The position numbers and the translations under genes are program-made. This document shows, in pieces, positions 46,318 to 56,500 of a stretch of 64,000 nucleotides of DNA; within the stretch, counting starts at the first letter, position 1, and each line of letters opens with the position of its first letter. The stretch comes from Aphrophora alni (lineage: Eukaryota; Arthropoda; Insecta; Hemiptera; Aphrophoridae). The notes below the pieces were generated by a model. It saw only the letters and a program-made list of their open reading frames with translations, did not search any database and was not told the DNA's origin. The DNA is taken from positions 100,791,762 to 100,855,761 of the forward strand of contig OY740769.1 in NCBI GenBank assembly GCA_963513935.1. Direction: 5' to 3'.

Positions 46318-46470
46318 TGTGGTGAATGTGAACACTATAAAACAATGAGTTCCCTACCACAAGTTTGATACAATAACACAATAACATAAGGCAAATAAAT
46401 ATTTTATTTGTGTTTGTGTTATTGTACCAAACTTGTGGTAGGGGACTCATTGTTTTATAGTGTTAATGAA
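46318..46470. repeat. Second palindrome with shared GAGCACTGTGGTGAA leader
   Basis: GAACACTATAAAACAATGAG (46330) to about 46385 is repeated inverted as CTCATTGTTTTATAGTGTT at 46447-46465. Arms include GTTCCCTACCACAAGTTTG and CAAACTTGTGGTAGGGGAC. A short spacer (AAGGCAAATAAATATTTTAT) separates them. GAGCACTGTGGTGAA sits immediately to the left (46312), exactly as it does left of the 43998-44296 palindrome (43978), while nothing similar lies on the right in either case. Confidence 0.75.
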
Positions 46471-46974
46471 TTTGTTAATAAACGTTTTTTCTATGCATGT
46501 AAAATATAATAACAGAAACTTAACATTGTTGGGTACCTGTCATTAAACAGAACCACAACATTTTGATGTGCTCAAAATAATTAACGATTGTCACCATAAT
46601 TTTCTCTTAAGTTTCCAAATGTAAAGTGCGGTTGCCATCTCATTAAAGATACAAACAAATCAGAGAGTTTTCGATAAAAGAACTGTCAATGGCAATAATC
46701 GATAGTAAAGAAATTAATATCCTTAATCGTAATGTAAGGAAATTAATCTTCAGCAATATCTGGACAAGACTGCCGATATTAAATTTACATTTTACAATAC
46801 ATATGATTATGATATTAGTGGGTCCATTGTATTTGAAAAGCAAGGATCTACTTTGGCGGTAGGTTTCTTACGTCAAATTTAATGAAAACGTTTCTGTAAA
46901 CATTTGTCCAAACACGTTTTCCGTCCATCTATAAAAAAAAAATATTAAAAAATGTACATCTATGTAAAGAACTT

Positions 46975-47205
46975 AAGTTCATATTTGGTACGGTATATGT
47001 ATTTTAGATGTAACTTTTTACGGTATATACAAATATATAAAATCTACACTTTACTTTGTATATTCCAAAATATCTCGAAAACAACTTTACAAAAAAAGGC
47101 AAAAAAACAAATATATTTCCCTTTTAATGAAAAAAAACGATGTTATTGTTATTCTTTCATCGACCAAAAGATAGTTTCTTAGTAATAGACAGTAGAGACT
47201 ATAAA
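46975..47205 (+). repeat. Dispersed repeat family D, partial copy
   Basis: ATATTCCAAAATATCTCGAA (47060), TTCCCTTTTAATGAAAAA, TTTCATCGACCAAAAGATAG (47155) match family D wording at 18230-18310 and 3840-3960. Confidence 0.45.
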
Positions 47206-47224
47206 AAAGATTCGTTGTTGCCCT

Positions 47225-47225
47225 G

Positions 47226-47258
<33 letters not shown>

Positions 47259-47259
47259 T
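47225..47259. repeat. (ATT)n microsatellite
   Basis: About 35 bp of trinucleotide repeat; on the minus strand it makes an Asn run in a 91-codon chance frame (47474-47199). Confidence 0.97.
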
Positions 47260-47289
47260 TCAATAAAGTAATTAGATTTTTGATTTTTA

Positions 47290-47425
47290 GGGTCAGTAGG
47301 TAAAACTCTCATAATTTCACGTGCGTGTCTGTCTGTAAGTCGCAACCAGTCTTCACAGACAATACGATAAATCCTGTATATTTCAAATTTTACAATTATA
47401 TATTTTTTATTGTCCTGCATATAGA
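47290..47425 (-). repeat. Dispersed repeat fragment with CACGTGCGTGTCTGTCTGT
   Basis: ATTTCACGTGCGTGTCTGTC (47314), then CAACCAGTCTTCACAGACAA and a TATATATTTT block. The complement recurs at 63285-63350 and 63805-63860 (CTTGTCTGTGTAGACGGGTT; ACGCACGTGAAATTATACAG), and a single piece at 47905. It appears to be the 5' extension of family A. Confidence 0.5.
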
Positions 47426-47429
47426 GAAA

Positions 47430-50195
47430 ATATAACGGTAACCAAATCTTAACCTTGCGATAGTTAAGAAGCAAGAACTAGAGTTGATTTTTTTTTTTTT
47501 TAAAACGTGAATGGAGTATCAAATAAAATTAGACGTTATTCTGATTACGACGAAAGAAAGTATGATTATTAAAATTTGTATGTTTGTAAATTAAAATGTT
47601 GACGATAGTCCAAATTTAAAGTTTTTTAAAGGCCACCTTTTTCTAACTTCACGGCGTAACCGACAAGTCAGAAAAAATTATTTCGATTTAAAATTAAATT
47701 GCAATACGAAATCATACATTATAGTTTTTTGTATGTCGAATACAACTAATTTAACCTCACAATGAGAAATGCATAGTGTATCAGTTTTAAAGGCAGTTTT
47801 TTAAGATGTGAGACAAACAATTGAGTAGCTTATTAAAAAAATGGATTGGAATTTCATTGATTTCTCTTTCTTAGAGTTCGTAAGCAAAACCAAGGACGAT
47901 TATAATTTCACGTGCGTATTTGTTTGTACAATTAATTTAAACTGGCGGTTGAAAGTCTTCGATTTTATAAACATAAATTGTCCTTATATGCCTACGAGTC
48001 GTGTGGTTTTAGTAGGCGCTTGACCCAAAGAAAGTAAATAGAATCTCTAAGCATTTATTAAATTTTGATATTTTATAATACCTTCAATAAACACATTACA
48101 AAAAAAACAGCAACATATCTTTAAAAAATATAATATATAAAATTGTTAGTTCCTGTGATGGCAGATACCGATCTCTTTTAATGTTTTGAAATATTTTCAT
48201 ATCGGTAAAGAAAGACCTATCCCAGTTTCATATTGATAAAAGAGGACATTGCAAGAACATTATTTTCCCTCTTTTAACATTTTCTATCTCGCAACAAATT
48301 AAAACTAAAAACAAAACAAAAAAGTAATTTATTAATTTAAGCCCCTTTTCTTTACTTTTCCACAAGTTAATCTCGGAGAATATTATTTGTATTCCCCAGT
48401 AAACATAACATCAAAACAACTCTTCTGTAAAGTGTTTGTTTCTACGGCACAAAATAAATGGGATAATTTTTAATTTATTGTTCACGATTAACCCAGGCTT
48501 TTAATGGAACAAATTCTGTTCGTTTCGAAAAATTGGATTGATATAATTTATTAATCTTGTAATTCCATTCTCTTTAGCTAACTCAGATTTAAATGGGATT
48601 AATCTTTTATCTGAACAATTTAAAGAATTTGAAACATTGTTACCAAGTTGCTTGTTTTACTCATAGGACTTACAAATAAACAGGAATGTCAACCAACAGT
48701 TTTATCATTGTTAAGGATTGTTTTATTGCACTATTGTTTAAATTATTCTTCCAGCCTAAAATCAAAACGAATAATCGAATACCACCTTGTTGAAAAGTTC
48801 CAGAACATTCTTGTGTTATATTTAACTTTTATACATAGAAAGGTTTTTTATTTAATTCCTTTAGAATATCTGGTTAATTTTTACACTGTTTTTATATTTA
48901 CATCGGTTTTAGATGGGAAAAGCAACTCAATCTTTGTATTTTTGCTAAATTAATTTTACATCTCCTTTTATAATTTGTTTTACACAGTCAACAGTTTTTA
49001 CATTGGAATCCAATAAATATGAAAGTTTTTCTTTTACTCCATGTCTAGCTAAATTAAAATTAGAAAACAATACTAGGTCTATGAAAACTGTTAAAAAAAC
49101 CCGAATGCTTCGTTCTTAACTCAAAATTTACTATTCTTTGTTTCTCCTTTACAATCTATAAAACTGGTAATTTTAACTAGCATACTGTTATCATAAAATA
49201 GTTCTTTTGGGATTAAATTCTAATACTTATGGCAGTATTGAGTTCTCTTATGCAGTTTATATCTCCAATGTTTGTAACTAAATTATTATTATTTAGGTTT
49301 CCTGTAAGCAGCCACACCCCTAATCTCTCGTTAATTAGCTTATTTATTCAAGCAACTCCGTCAGAATTTTAGAAGTATTTGAAATATAAAATGTTAAAAT
49401 TGAATTGGTTTTATTTAAAAATAAAATAAAGGGATTTGAAATTAGGGTAGTTGGAGTATAGCAAGGTCCTTTTATTAACTATAAGAGGAAATTGGTTAAA
49501 AAATCAAGAAACTATTTACTTTGCTCAGGAAATTGTGAAAACAATCAGTATCGATATAATCACTATACACTACAACATCCAAAAGCCTCTTTAGAATGCT
49601 TAAAGTGTTGTTGAAACATTAGGCATAATTTTTATTTGTTTGTTTTTTTTTTTTAAATTGAAACGTATTTATGTTAAGATATTACATTTTTTATCATTAT
49701 TGCATTTTAATGGTGTTTATGATCCCCATTTGATACTCTTAAGTTGTTAATGGGTTGTTTTGGTTTTTCCTTTTTAAAAATTAATTTTGATTCATAGTAA
49801 ATCTGGTTTCAAATGGGTAGCTTACGGGCTGTATTTTTAACATAAAAAAATTACTTATTGTAAAAACGACGAAATGTTCTAGAAGATGTTAAAAAAATTA
49901 ATCCAGAAACGTAATTTAAAATGTATCGTGTTTATTCATAAAACAAAGTTATCCCTTAACCTTGTCATCCTCGAGTTAAAACAATATTTACCCATATTTT
50001 TTATATCAAATTTTGCTAAACGAAAGTCCTAAATTTGTAAACTATTTACACACAAAAATGCTTTCCTCAATTTTTACATATCGTTTTTTATAATACAATG
50101 TGAACACATTCCATGTATTTTTAAATATATCTATTCGTGATAAGGCCATTGTTTTGTCCTGTTTAGCGCCTAAAACCATTTCATGTTTCTCGAAA
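47430..50195. other. Very AT-rich stretch; possible decayed coding relic at 48.5-49.4 kb
   Basis: On the plus strand between 48540 and 49380, coding-like pieces occur in shifting frames: SLANSDLNGINLLSEQFKEF (about 48577), TNKQECQPTVLSLLRIVLLH (48678), LNSNTYGSIEFSYAVYISNV (about 49215) and PVSSHTPNLSLISLFIQATP (about 49302). They read more like a frameshifted old gene than chance, but I do not recognise a family. The 101-codon frame 48648-48953 is one part of this. The rest of the stretch shows nothing. Confidence 0.3.
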
Positions 50196-50278
50196 CCGTC
50201 AATAATTTTATCACGTCAATAATTAAGCCGTCAATAATTTTATCACGTCAATAATTAAGCCGTCAATAATTTTATCAC
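50196..50278. repeat. 32-bp tandem repeat, 2.6 copies
   Basis: CCGTCAATAATTTTATCACG + TCAATAATTAAG, starting at 50196, 50228 and 50260. The unit itself contains TCAATAATT twice, so it arose from a shorter duplication. Copies are identical where they overlap, so the array is recent. Confidence 0.95.
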
Positions 50279-50903
50279 ATAAAGATCTCCGTAAATATTG
50301 CTAACAAAAAAATATTCAAAATATCTCAGTTACGTTGTACAATAAAAAAAATAAAAACTCATTTCACTTTTGGAAAGACCAATACTAAACACATACAAAT
50401 ACACTTTGAAGAGAATGTAAACGAATTTAACTTTTTGAAAAAAATAATGAAGCAGGCCACCCAACTATTGGGTATTTTTGTTTTCGCTCCGAATTATATT
50501 TTATTCAAATAGGAAAAAAATATAAATTGCATAGAATTGTCCCAAACAACGTACGTGGCGACACCAAAACAACATCAAAGTGAAATATAACCTCTAAAAC
50601 CATATTATATATTACTACAAATATTAATTTATAAAAACAAGCACAATTTAATGATGTTTACATCTCCAATCTTACATAATAAACTTTCAAACAACACTCC
50701 CAGTGAACGGAACACAATAACACAACAAAACAATACTTTAAGTAAAAGCACAAGCACAGAACATTGAATTGCACTTCACCACAAGACCAACTGACTTGTC
50801 CCATAACATAACAGTCCACATAGCCACGAGGGTTCTCCGATGATGTCCGATATCACACGAGTTTGTACGAGCGTTAAAGAAATGAGTTGCTAGGATAAAT
50901 CGT

Positions 50904-50955
50904 CCTTTCAAGAATTGATCTTGAAAGGATTTTATCTTTTAAAAGGATAAAATTT
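50904..50955. other. Two adjacent hairpins
   Basis: CCTTTCAAGA-ATTGA-TCTTGAAAGG (50904-50928) is a perfect 10-bp stem with a 5-nt loop. It is followed by ATTTTATC...GATAAAAT (50929-50953), a perfect 8-bp stem. They stand just upstream of a family B copy and may be its edge. Confidence 0.7.
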
Positions 50956-50989
50956 AAAAGGATCTGATCGTTTTTTACTGATCTTGAAG

Positions 50990-51830
50990 TTTCATTGTCT
51001 CAGGAAACCGAATTGTCGTTGTCGTCTGTACGTAAACATGATAGCAGCCACAAAAATTAAGATATGAACATGCAGTTTAGTATAGAGGACTATAGTGTGA
51101 GAACCCTATTAAAATTTAGATAAATCGAATTGAAAATGTCAAAATGGCTGTCATTTAAAAAACTTTTTGCGTTATTTAACTTACAACACACTATTATATA
51201 ATTTTATTAATTATATATAAATGTGCAGATTTCAAGTGTGTATGTAATGGTACTAATCCAACCTCTCTACGATGACAGATAGCGAAGTTATAATCAAAAA
51301 TGCAATTTTGAACACCGAACTCCAAAGACAATGTGATATCCTTACAGATAAGATCGGGTCACTGGAAGCTCCCTCATATGCTTGCAAAGACACTAACATG
51401 AACGAAGCTAGTGGATAGTTTTAAACGAGGAAGTCCGTTAGGGCCTAGCTGACGTCAAGATAGTAGTGATGTACACAATTACGAGTTTAGGAAACCAGTT
51501 TAAAACCTTTCAGGGTTCAAGGTTTGTAATTACATTTTTGATTATAACTTCTCTATTTGTCATGGTAGTGAGGTCAAGTTGATACCAAAACATGCAGAAT
51601 AAAATGTGGACATTTAAATATAATTTAGAGCGTAGACCTATAAGTTGAGTGCGATACGAGATATAAACAAAAAACTGTTTTAAATGACCCCATTTTGACA
51701 TTTTCAATATTTTTTTTCCGAATTTCAATAGGGTTCTATATGAGCACATTCTAATCCCCTACATCAAATTTGATGTTTCTATCTCATTTTTTACTTACAG
51801 AACACTCTGTATAATACATAGTTGCCTTTT
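50990..51830. repeat. Family B inverted pair (head to head)
   Basis: A forward copy (50990-51480: TTGTCGTCTGTACGTAAACA at 51015, AAATGTCAAAATGGCTGTCA at 51135, TGTATGTAATGGTACTAATC at 51239, TCTCTACGATGACAGATAGC at 51263) is followed by an inverted copy (51510-51830: GTAATTACATTTTTGATTAT, TTGTCATGGTAGTGAGGTCA at 51556, CGAGATATAAACAAAAAACT at 51657, GGGTTCTATATGAGCACATT at 51730), making arms of about 320 bp separated by about 170 bp. The inverted end reads ACACTCTGTATAATA, near the CACCCTGTATA end motif. The 79-codon minus frame here is a chance frame. Confidence 0.7.
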
Positions 51831-52131
51831 TTTTCTGTCACGAAGGAAATTGTTGGACTTGCTAAAAAAACATATCGATACCGTAGGGTTACTTTAAACT
51901 GATACTTTCTTTAGTTCTAGGCCTAGTTTCTTCAAAGATGGACGTCTAACGAGGAGAAAGTCAAAATAAAACATTCACACTCACACAATGCAATCGATTG
52001 ATGATTGATCCACAGTTCGATGGATCCATAAACAACCGACCCACTTTGGCATCGACCCGTTCCGCTAATCTCCAATTAAATACAATCAAAGCGAAACATA
52101 TGTTTGTTTACAAAGCATATATCTACATTAA
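51831..52131. other. Flank of LINE fragment, nothing recognised
   Basis: The plus frame starting at 51998 runs into the LINE fragment in a different phase; no separate gene is supported. Confidence 0.35.
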
Positions 52132-52535
52132 ATTTGATCTAATTAGGGAGTACGATAATGTTGCAGTTTCATTTATTGAAGGGAATTCATTTATCACAGC
52201 CCAAATATTGAGTATTTTGGCATTGATATTACTAATGAAAGGGATAATGACATAGTCAACAAATTAAGTAGATATCAGTGAGTTTGTGGAACTGTCAGAA
52301 AGTACTTCCGTTAAAGGAAAATCTGGGTAATTAGAGATTCTGAAAAGAGTGTTTTAGGTTGCTTTAAAGGTACAGAAGGAGGGACCGATAAAAGAAAAGA
52401 ATTGGAAATCCTTCATATACAGAACAAGTGCCAAGAGATGAAAGGGTTCAGGAGCAGGCGATGACGTATAAACCTGATGGCAAGAGAAATTTGGGAAGTC
52501 CGAAGAGAAGATGGTGAAGTTGGAACGGGCAGACG
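52132..52535 (+). pseudogene. Non-LTR retrotransposon reverse transcriptase, C-terminal fragment
   Basis: From 52213 one frame reads YFGIDITNERDNDIVNKLSR, then YQ-stop-VCGTVRKYFR-stop. This matches the segment F-K-Y-L-G-x-x-I-x...I-x-x-K-I-x-x-F-x-x-I-C-G-T-I-R-R-T found after the catalytic domain in many insect LINE ORF2 proteins. About 150 bp on, AMTYKPDGKRNLGSPKRRW (52459-52515, ending in a stop) is the closing Y-x-P-x-G-K-R-x-x-G-R-P-x-K-R-W motif of the same proteins. The part in between is frameshifted. The polymerase domain is missing, as expected for a 5'-truncated copy. Confidence 0.85.
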
Positions 52536-52860
52536 ACGACGCTACCCATATTTCATTTCTCGACCGTCTTAAATGAATATGTTGACGCAGATGACATAAA
52601 AATTAATTATTTGAAAATTTAAAAAAAAAAAGATTTTTTATAAAAGGAAACTTCAAACAGCTGTTTTATAATGGTGAACACAATTGCAATCGTTAAAGAA
52701 CAGAAATATTTGGTCATAATGTTTTCGTCCTTCGGTAAAATCAGAAAAGCGGCATTGATCATCTAAAGGATTCGCTACACTCCACAAGTTAACTACTGTA
52801 TTGTAATATGTGATGACACACTGGTAACCAGCATTTTAATATACTGCAGAAAAGTATGAG
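52536..52860. other. LINE 3' flank, nothing recognised
   Basis: After the LINE tail (ACGACGACGCTACCCATATT at 52535) follow a poly-A-like run (about 52619-52632) and AT-rich sequence. The run could be the element's 3' tail. Confidence 0.4.
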
Positions 52861-53169
52861 GGTTCAGCTGACATATACAAACAAGTTGAAGGTCATCACC
52901 ATGGTATTTACTATATAATACAAGAAGATCTTCTAAATGTAATGCCCAAAAGTTTAGTTTCTTGGGCATTCGTAGATCAAGCGTCACTTGGCTCGTGTCG
53001 GTGACGCGGCTCTGGATCTTGTAACATATTTCTTTTTGTTGGGACACCAGGGTTCGAAATTACATTCTTGACAAGAACTTTGATATTTATCGTCGTAGAA
53101 ATGTAGAATTGGTACCATTACGTAGAACTTAAATGTGCAAATTTGTATCTAACTCAGTTGAATAATACA

Positions 53170-53212
<43 letters not shown>

Positions 53213-53400
53213 AAAATAACTGCCATTTTGAAAATTTCAATTTTTCTGAATTTTAATCGGGTTCTAAATAATGTAGTCCTCCATTCTAAATTTTATAATC
53301 CTATATTAATTTTTGTAGCCGCTATTTTGCTTACGTACAGTAGACAACGATGACAATTACCACGAACGGAAGCCATGTCGAGAATTAAATGTAATCTAAT
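52861..53400 (-). repeat. Dispersed repeat family B, inverted arm with (TA)n insert
   Basis: GGTCATCACCATGGTATTTA (52891), AGAAGATCTTCTAAATGTAA, CAGGGTTCGAAATTACATTC (53047), TTTATCGTCGTAGAAATGTA, ATTGGTACCATTACGTAGAA, AATAATACACGA interrupted by (TA)n at 53172-53204, AACTGCCATTTTGAAAATTT (53217), GTAGCCGCTATTTTGCTTAC (53317). It meets the forward copy at about 53400, axis near the GCTTACGTACAG block. Confidence 0.7.
53172..53204. repeat. (TA)n microsatellite
   Basis: About 33 bp of TA repeat inside the inverted family B arm, replacing GATATGAAC of the family sequence. Confidence 0.97.
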
Positions 53401-54145
53401 TATAAATATCAAAATGGGGTTCATTTCAAAACGTTGTTCATATTTCGTGTGTTATTGAATTTATAACAAACCCAATTAAAAATAAATTCTGCATGTGGTG
53501 GCATCAACCCGACCGCTTTACAATGACAAACAGCGAAGTTATTGTCAGAAATGTTATTTCATACTCTGACCTCTAAAAGAAAATGTCATTTTGTTTAGTT
53601 ACGAAATCCGGCAGCTTTGAGTTACCGACTTGAACGTAACAAGTGGTGGGTGTTTCCTTCACATACTCAAGGACCGACATGGTGAGCGAAGCGAGTGCCA
53701 CTTTTTTATATAGACACATCTACGAGGCCCATTAGTGTCTAAGAAAATAGACTTACGATGTTCTGAAAATATTTCTAAAAACTGTTTTAAACAAACATAA
53801 CATACTCCTTCATCTACCAATACAATTTGACATTTCCTACAAGGCCCAAGAAACCAATTTTTGGACATTACATTTAGAGGATCTGCTTGTATTACATTGT
53901 ATGATAGGACTGTGTAAATACAATGATGGTCCTGTTCAACTTGTTTCCTGTTGTCTTGGGTTCGATCCCTCTCCCTTGATCTTTCCTCTCAAATGTCTTT
54001 CAACTCTTGTTCTTCCGACTCTGACGTTATTAGATTATTCATAGGAGAGGGGAGAGGGAGGGGGAGGGGGTCTCTATTTTATGATCTTTCCTTTTAAGGT
54101 GATAATAACTACGAGGTTTTCGTCTTTTAACAAATGGAGGAAATC
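53401..54145 (+). repeat. Dispersed repeat family B/C, forward arm
   Basis: GTTCATATTTCGTGTGTTAT (53434), TTCTGCATGTGGTGGCATCA (53490), GTCAGAAATGTTATTTCATA, CATGGTGAGCGAAGCGAGTG, CTTCATCTACCAATACAATT, CATTACATTTAGAGGATCTG (53866), TTGGGTTCGATCCCTCTCCC (53956), ACTCTGACGTTATTAGATTA (54018), GTGATAATAACTACGAGGTT (54099). A GGGGAGAGGGAGGGGGAGGGG purine run (54048-54069) is inserted in the C part. The 69-codon minus frame (53868-53659) is a frame of the repeat. Confidence 0.7.
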
Positions 54146-54575
54146 TTTAAACTCTATGGGTCATTGTTCCACCTCGACCAAACGTTCCTTATATATGGAG
54201 TCTTACTGAGCAAATGTAAACCGAAGAATCTTGAGCTTTGTCACTGAACTAAACATCAAACACCATGCGTTTGGAATACAGGCTTTGTGGCAAATACACG
54301 AAACTGCTGAAGTGTGAAATACTGGAGAAAGAGAAACTAGCGTTTTTTTGTCACTCTTTTACTTCGAAAAAATCAGATAATATAGGGAAGCAAAAAGGAT
54401 AATAAGCTAAGCTGATTGGATTGGAACACGGAAGTACACAAGAAGTCTTTCAGTCTGAGATGTGTGGGGTAAAACCCGCCACCTAAATAATAATAATATG
54501 AATAAATTCCAGAATAAAATGTTATTAAAAGTACCTGTTTATATCCAGTTCTTAATAAATCTGCGTTTCACTCAC
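54146..54575. other. AT-rich stretch, nothing recognised
   Basis: Between the family B/C copy and the exon candidate. No coding match. Confidence 0.35.
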
Positions 54576-54610
54576 CTGTGGACAGAAAAAATATGTATTA
54601 AATTATGATG
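54576..54610 (-). other. 35-nt micro-exon candidate
   Basis: On the minus strand an acceptor (ATTTTTATTTCAG, intron ending at 54611) and a consensus donor (CACAG|GTGAGT, intron starting at 54575) are 35 nt apart. One frame is open through the segment (HHNLIHIFSVH). A second acceptor-like string (TTTTTTCTGTCCACAG) overlaps the donor, so GTGAGT could instead begin an exon; that one would be stopped in all frames. It lies on the same strand as the 34-kb host exon and 20 kb upstream, so a 5' exon of that gene is possible, without direct evidence. Confidence 0.25.
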
Positions 54611-54779
54611 CTGAAATAAAAATATTAATGTTAAAAAAAAAATGTGTAACTTAATATCAAATCTTTTCTATTTTCAAGACTTGATTTTTGGCTTCACTGA
54701 ATCGAACTTAAGAATATAAGCCCCGTTCGACAATTGATACCATCCCAAACTGTTGTGGTACAATATATTTAACTTTTCA

Positions 54780-55050
54780 AATATAAGGCGTTAAAACAAT
54801 GCACAAAGTTTCTCACTCACCCCCAAAACCAAATACAAAGGACCAAAACTAAATCGACACCAAAACCGTCAGTTCACCATTCAAAAAGCAATAATGAACC
54901 ATGGACACCTTATTTGAAATTTTTTTATATTTTAAAATTATTGCTTAATTTGTGCAATAAACACGCCCTCAGCGTAAATAAAATTTGATTAATCGAGATT
55001 GTAATGACGACGGACAAGGATTAGTTTTGTTTTTCGCAGTTAATCATGAA
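54780..55050 (+). repeat. Dispersed repeat family A, 5' part
   Basis: ACAATGCACAAAGTTTCTCA (54796), CTCACCCCCAAAACC, GACACCAAAACCGTCAGTTC (54856), ATGAACCATGGACACC (54893), TTTGTGCAATAAACACGCCC (54949), GCGTAAATAAAATTTGATTA, TAATGACGACGGACAAGGAT (55001). One of the better conserved 5' parts. Confidence 0.7.
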
Positions 55051-55149
55051 CTACTTGTGAATTCTATAAACGGGTTTGAGTCTTTCATCTTTATGTTTCA
55101 ACAAAATTTAAACGAAATTAGTATGCTAAATCTGACTTTAGAAAAACCT

Positions 55150-55750
55150 CAGAAAAATCGAACTAAAAACGTGAAAATGGTGGGAATTTTAAATAGTTTT
55201 TTGTACACACATTGTAGATTTCAATTCTGTTTGTAATTGTATAATAACGACAAACATAATAAATAACTCTCTACGACGACAAACAGCCGAGTTATTGTCA
55301 GAGATACACTCTGACCTCCCAAAGAAAATGTGATATTCATATAGTTACGAGATTCAGCAGAGTCACGCGTGGTGGCTCCTTCACTTATGTACGTCAAGGT
55401 CGGAATACTAACACGAGCGAAGTGAGTGGAAACGTTTTAATATATACATGTCTACTACGAACGCTAGGGCCGAGCCCACAGTAGTGATATACCCAATTAT
55501 GAGGTTCAGAGAATCTGTGTAACAACTGTATTAAACAAACTTACCTTACTGGATAACACTCCTTGATTTACCTCTCTTTCATCTTTCCTATCAGATCTCT
55601 CCTTATTAACTCTTGTTCTTAAAACCCAGACGATATTACAGTGTTACAGGACTGTGGGGACCTTATTCTATGTTTTTTTCCTCCCTTTTTACATAAAGCG
55701 ATGTTAACCCAAAGGTTTTTCGCCTTTTAAACAACAAGTAAAACCGTGGC
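55150..55750 (+). repeat. Dispersed repeat family B/C, forward copy
   Basis: TTTTAAATAGTTTTTTGTAC, AACTCTCTACGACGACAAAC (55264), ATTCATATAGTTACGAGATT (55334), GAGCGAAGTGAGTGGAAACG (55413), GCTAGGGCCGAGCCC, GTGATATACCCAATTATGAG, AAACTTACCTTACTGGATAA (55536), CTCCTTATTAACTCTTGTTC (55599), AAGCGATGTTAACCCAAAGG (55695). Inverted AAACTAGTTTGG/CCAAACTAGTTT motifs follow at 55758 and 55842. Confidence 0.65.
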
Positions 55751-56300
55751 AAAAAAACTAGTTTGGCATTGGTCTGATAGTTTTCACTTTTAGTAAAACA
55801 ATACAACCGGGTTTTATAAAGTAATTTGCATTGGTTCGCACCAAACTAGTTTATTTAGTACGCCTTATGATATTCATCATAGGTAGAACTACTGTATTTA
55901 CACCGTGAGAAACTGTGTAAAGACTTTGAGGGGGAAGATTATAGATGATGTAATATAAATATTATTGAAAACCGTACAAAAACATTGCACTCACTTATCC
56001 CCCAAAACTAATTAAAAACCAACCAAAACTCTTCGCCACCACAAACTTCAGTAATTATCAATCAAAAAAGCTGAAATGGACTATAGACTTTAAAAAAATA
56101 ATTACATAGTGTATTTAAATTGGTTGTACACTTCTTTCGTTTGTGGGAAAAACGTGTCCTCGGCCTAAGTCGTGTTTAATTAAAATTTAGTTTTTAATAC
56201 CGGCTGTAAACGATAGTTTAGCCAATTAATCAAGAACAGTAACATGTTTCTAATTGCGATTTTGGATACGGATTTGATTAAAAACTCTATAGATTTTACT
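55751..56300 (+). repeat. Dispersed repeat family A, partial copy
   Basis: AAAACATTGCACTCACTTAT (55978), CCCCCAAAACTAATTAAAAA, CTCTTCGCCACCACAAACTT (56019), CAGTAATTATCAATCAAAAA, GGGAAAAACGTGTCCTCGGC (56142), ACCGGCTGTAAACGATAGTT. TTTCTCACTCAC is deleted at the start. Confidence 0.6.
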
Positions 56301-56306
56301 TTAATC

Positions 56307-56500
56307 CGTGTTTCAGGTAAAATGACATCCTTTATGGACTTAAGACTTGGGTAAAAGGATAAGGATATATGTGTCTATGCCGACAGTTAGGTTAGCTTAG
56401 ATTAGGTTGAGTCGTGTTTCAGGCAGGAATGACAACCTTAATGGACTTAAGACTTGGATACAAGGATAAGGATATAAAGACAGTTAGGTGGCTTTGAAAG
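56307..56500. repeat. Two tandem copies of a 106-bp unit
   Basis: CGTGTTTCAGGTAAAATGAC (56307) and CGTGTTTCAGGCAGGAATGA (56413) each continue through TTAATGGACTTAAGACTTGG, AAGGATAAGGATATA and GACAGTTAGGTGGC-type wording. About 15% diverged. The second copy leads into the LINE fragment. Confidence 0.85.

Noticed and set aside
47199..47474. 91-codon minus frame with an Asn run
   Set aside because: The run is the (ATT)n microsatellite and the rest is dispersed repeat.
48648..48953. 101-codon frame as an intact small gene
   Set aside because: First codon is TTG, and neighbouring coding-like pieces lie in other frames, so at best it is part of a relic.
53659..53868. 69-codon minus frame with several Cys
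   Set aside because: Part of family B; the equivalent segment in the 8200-9118 copy is not open in this frame.
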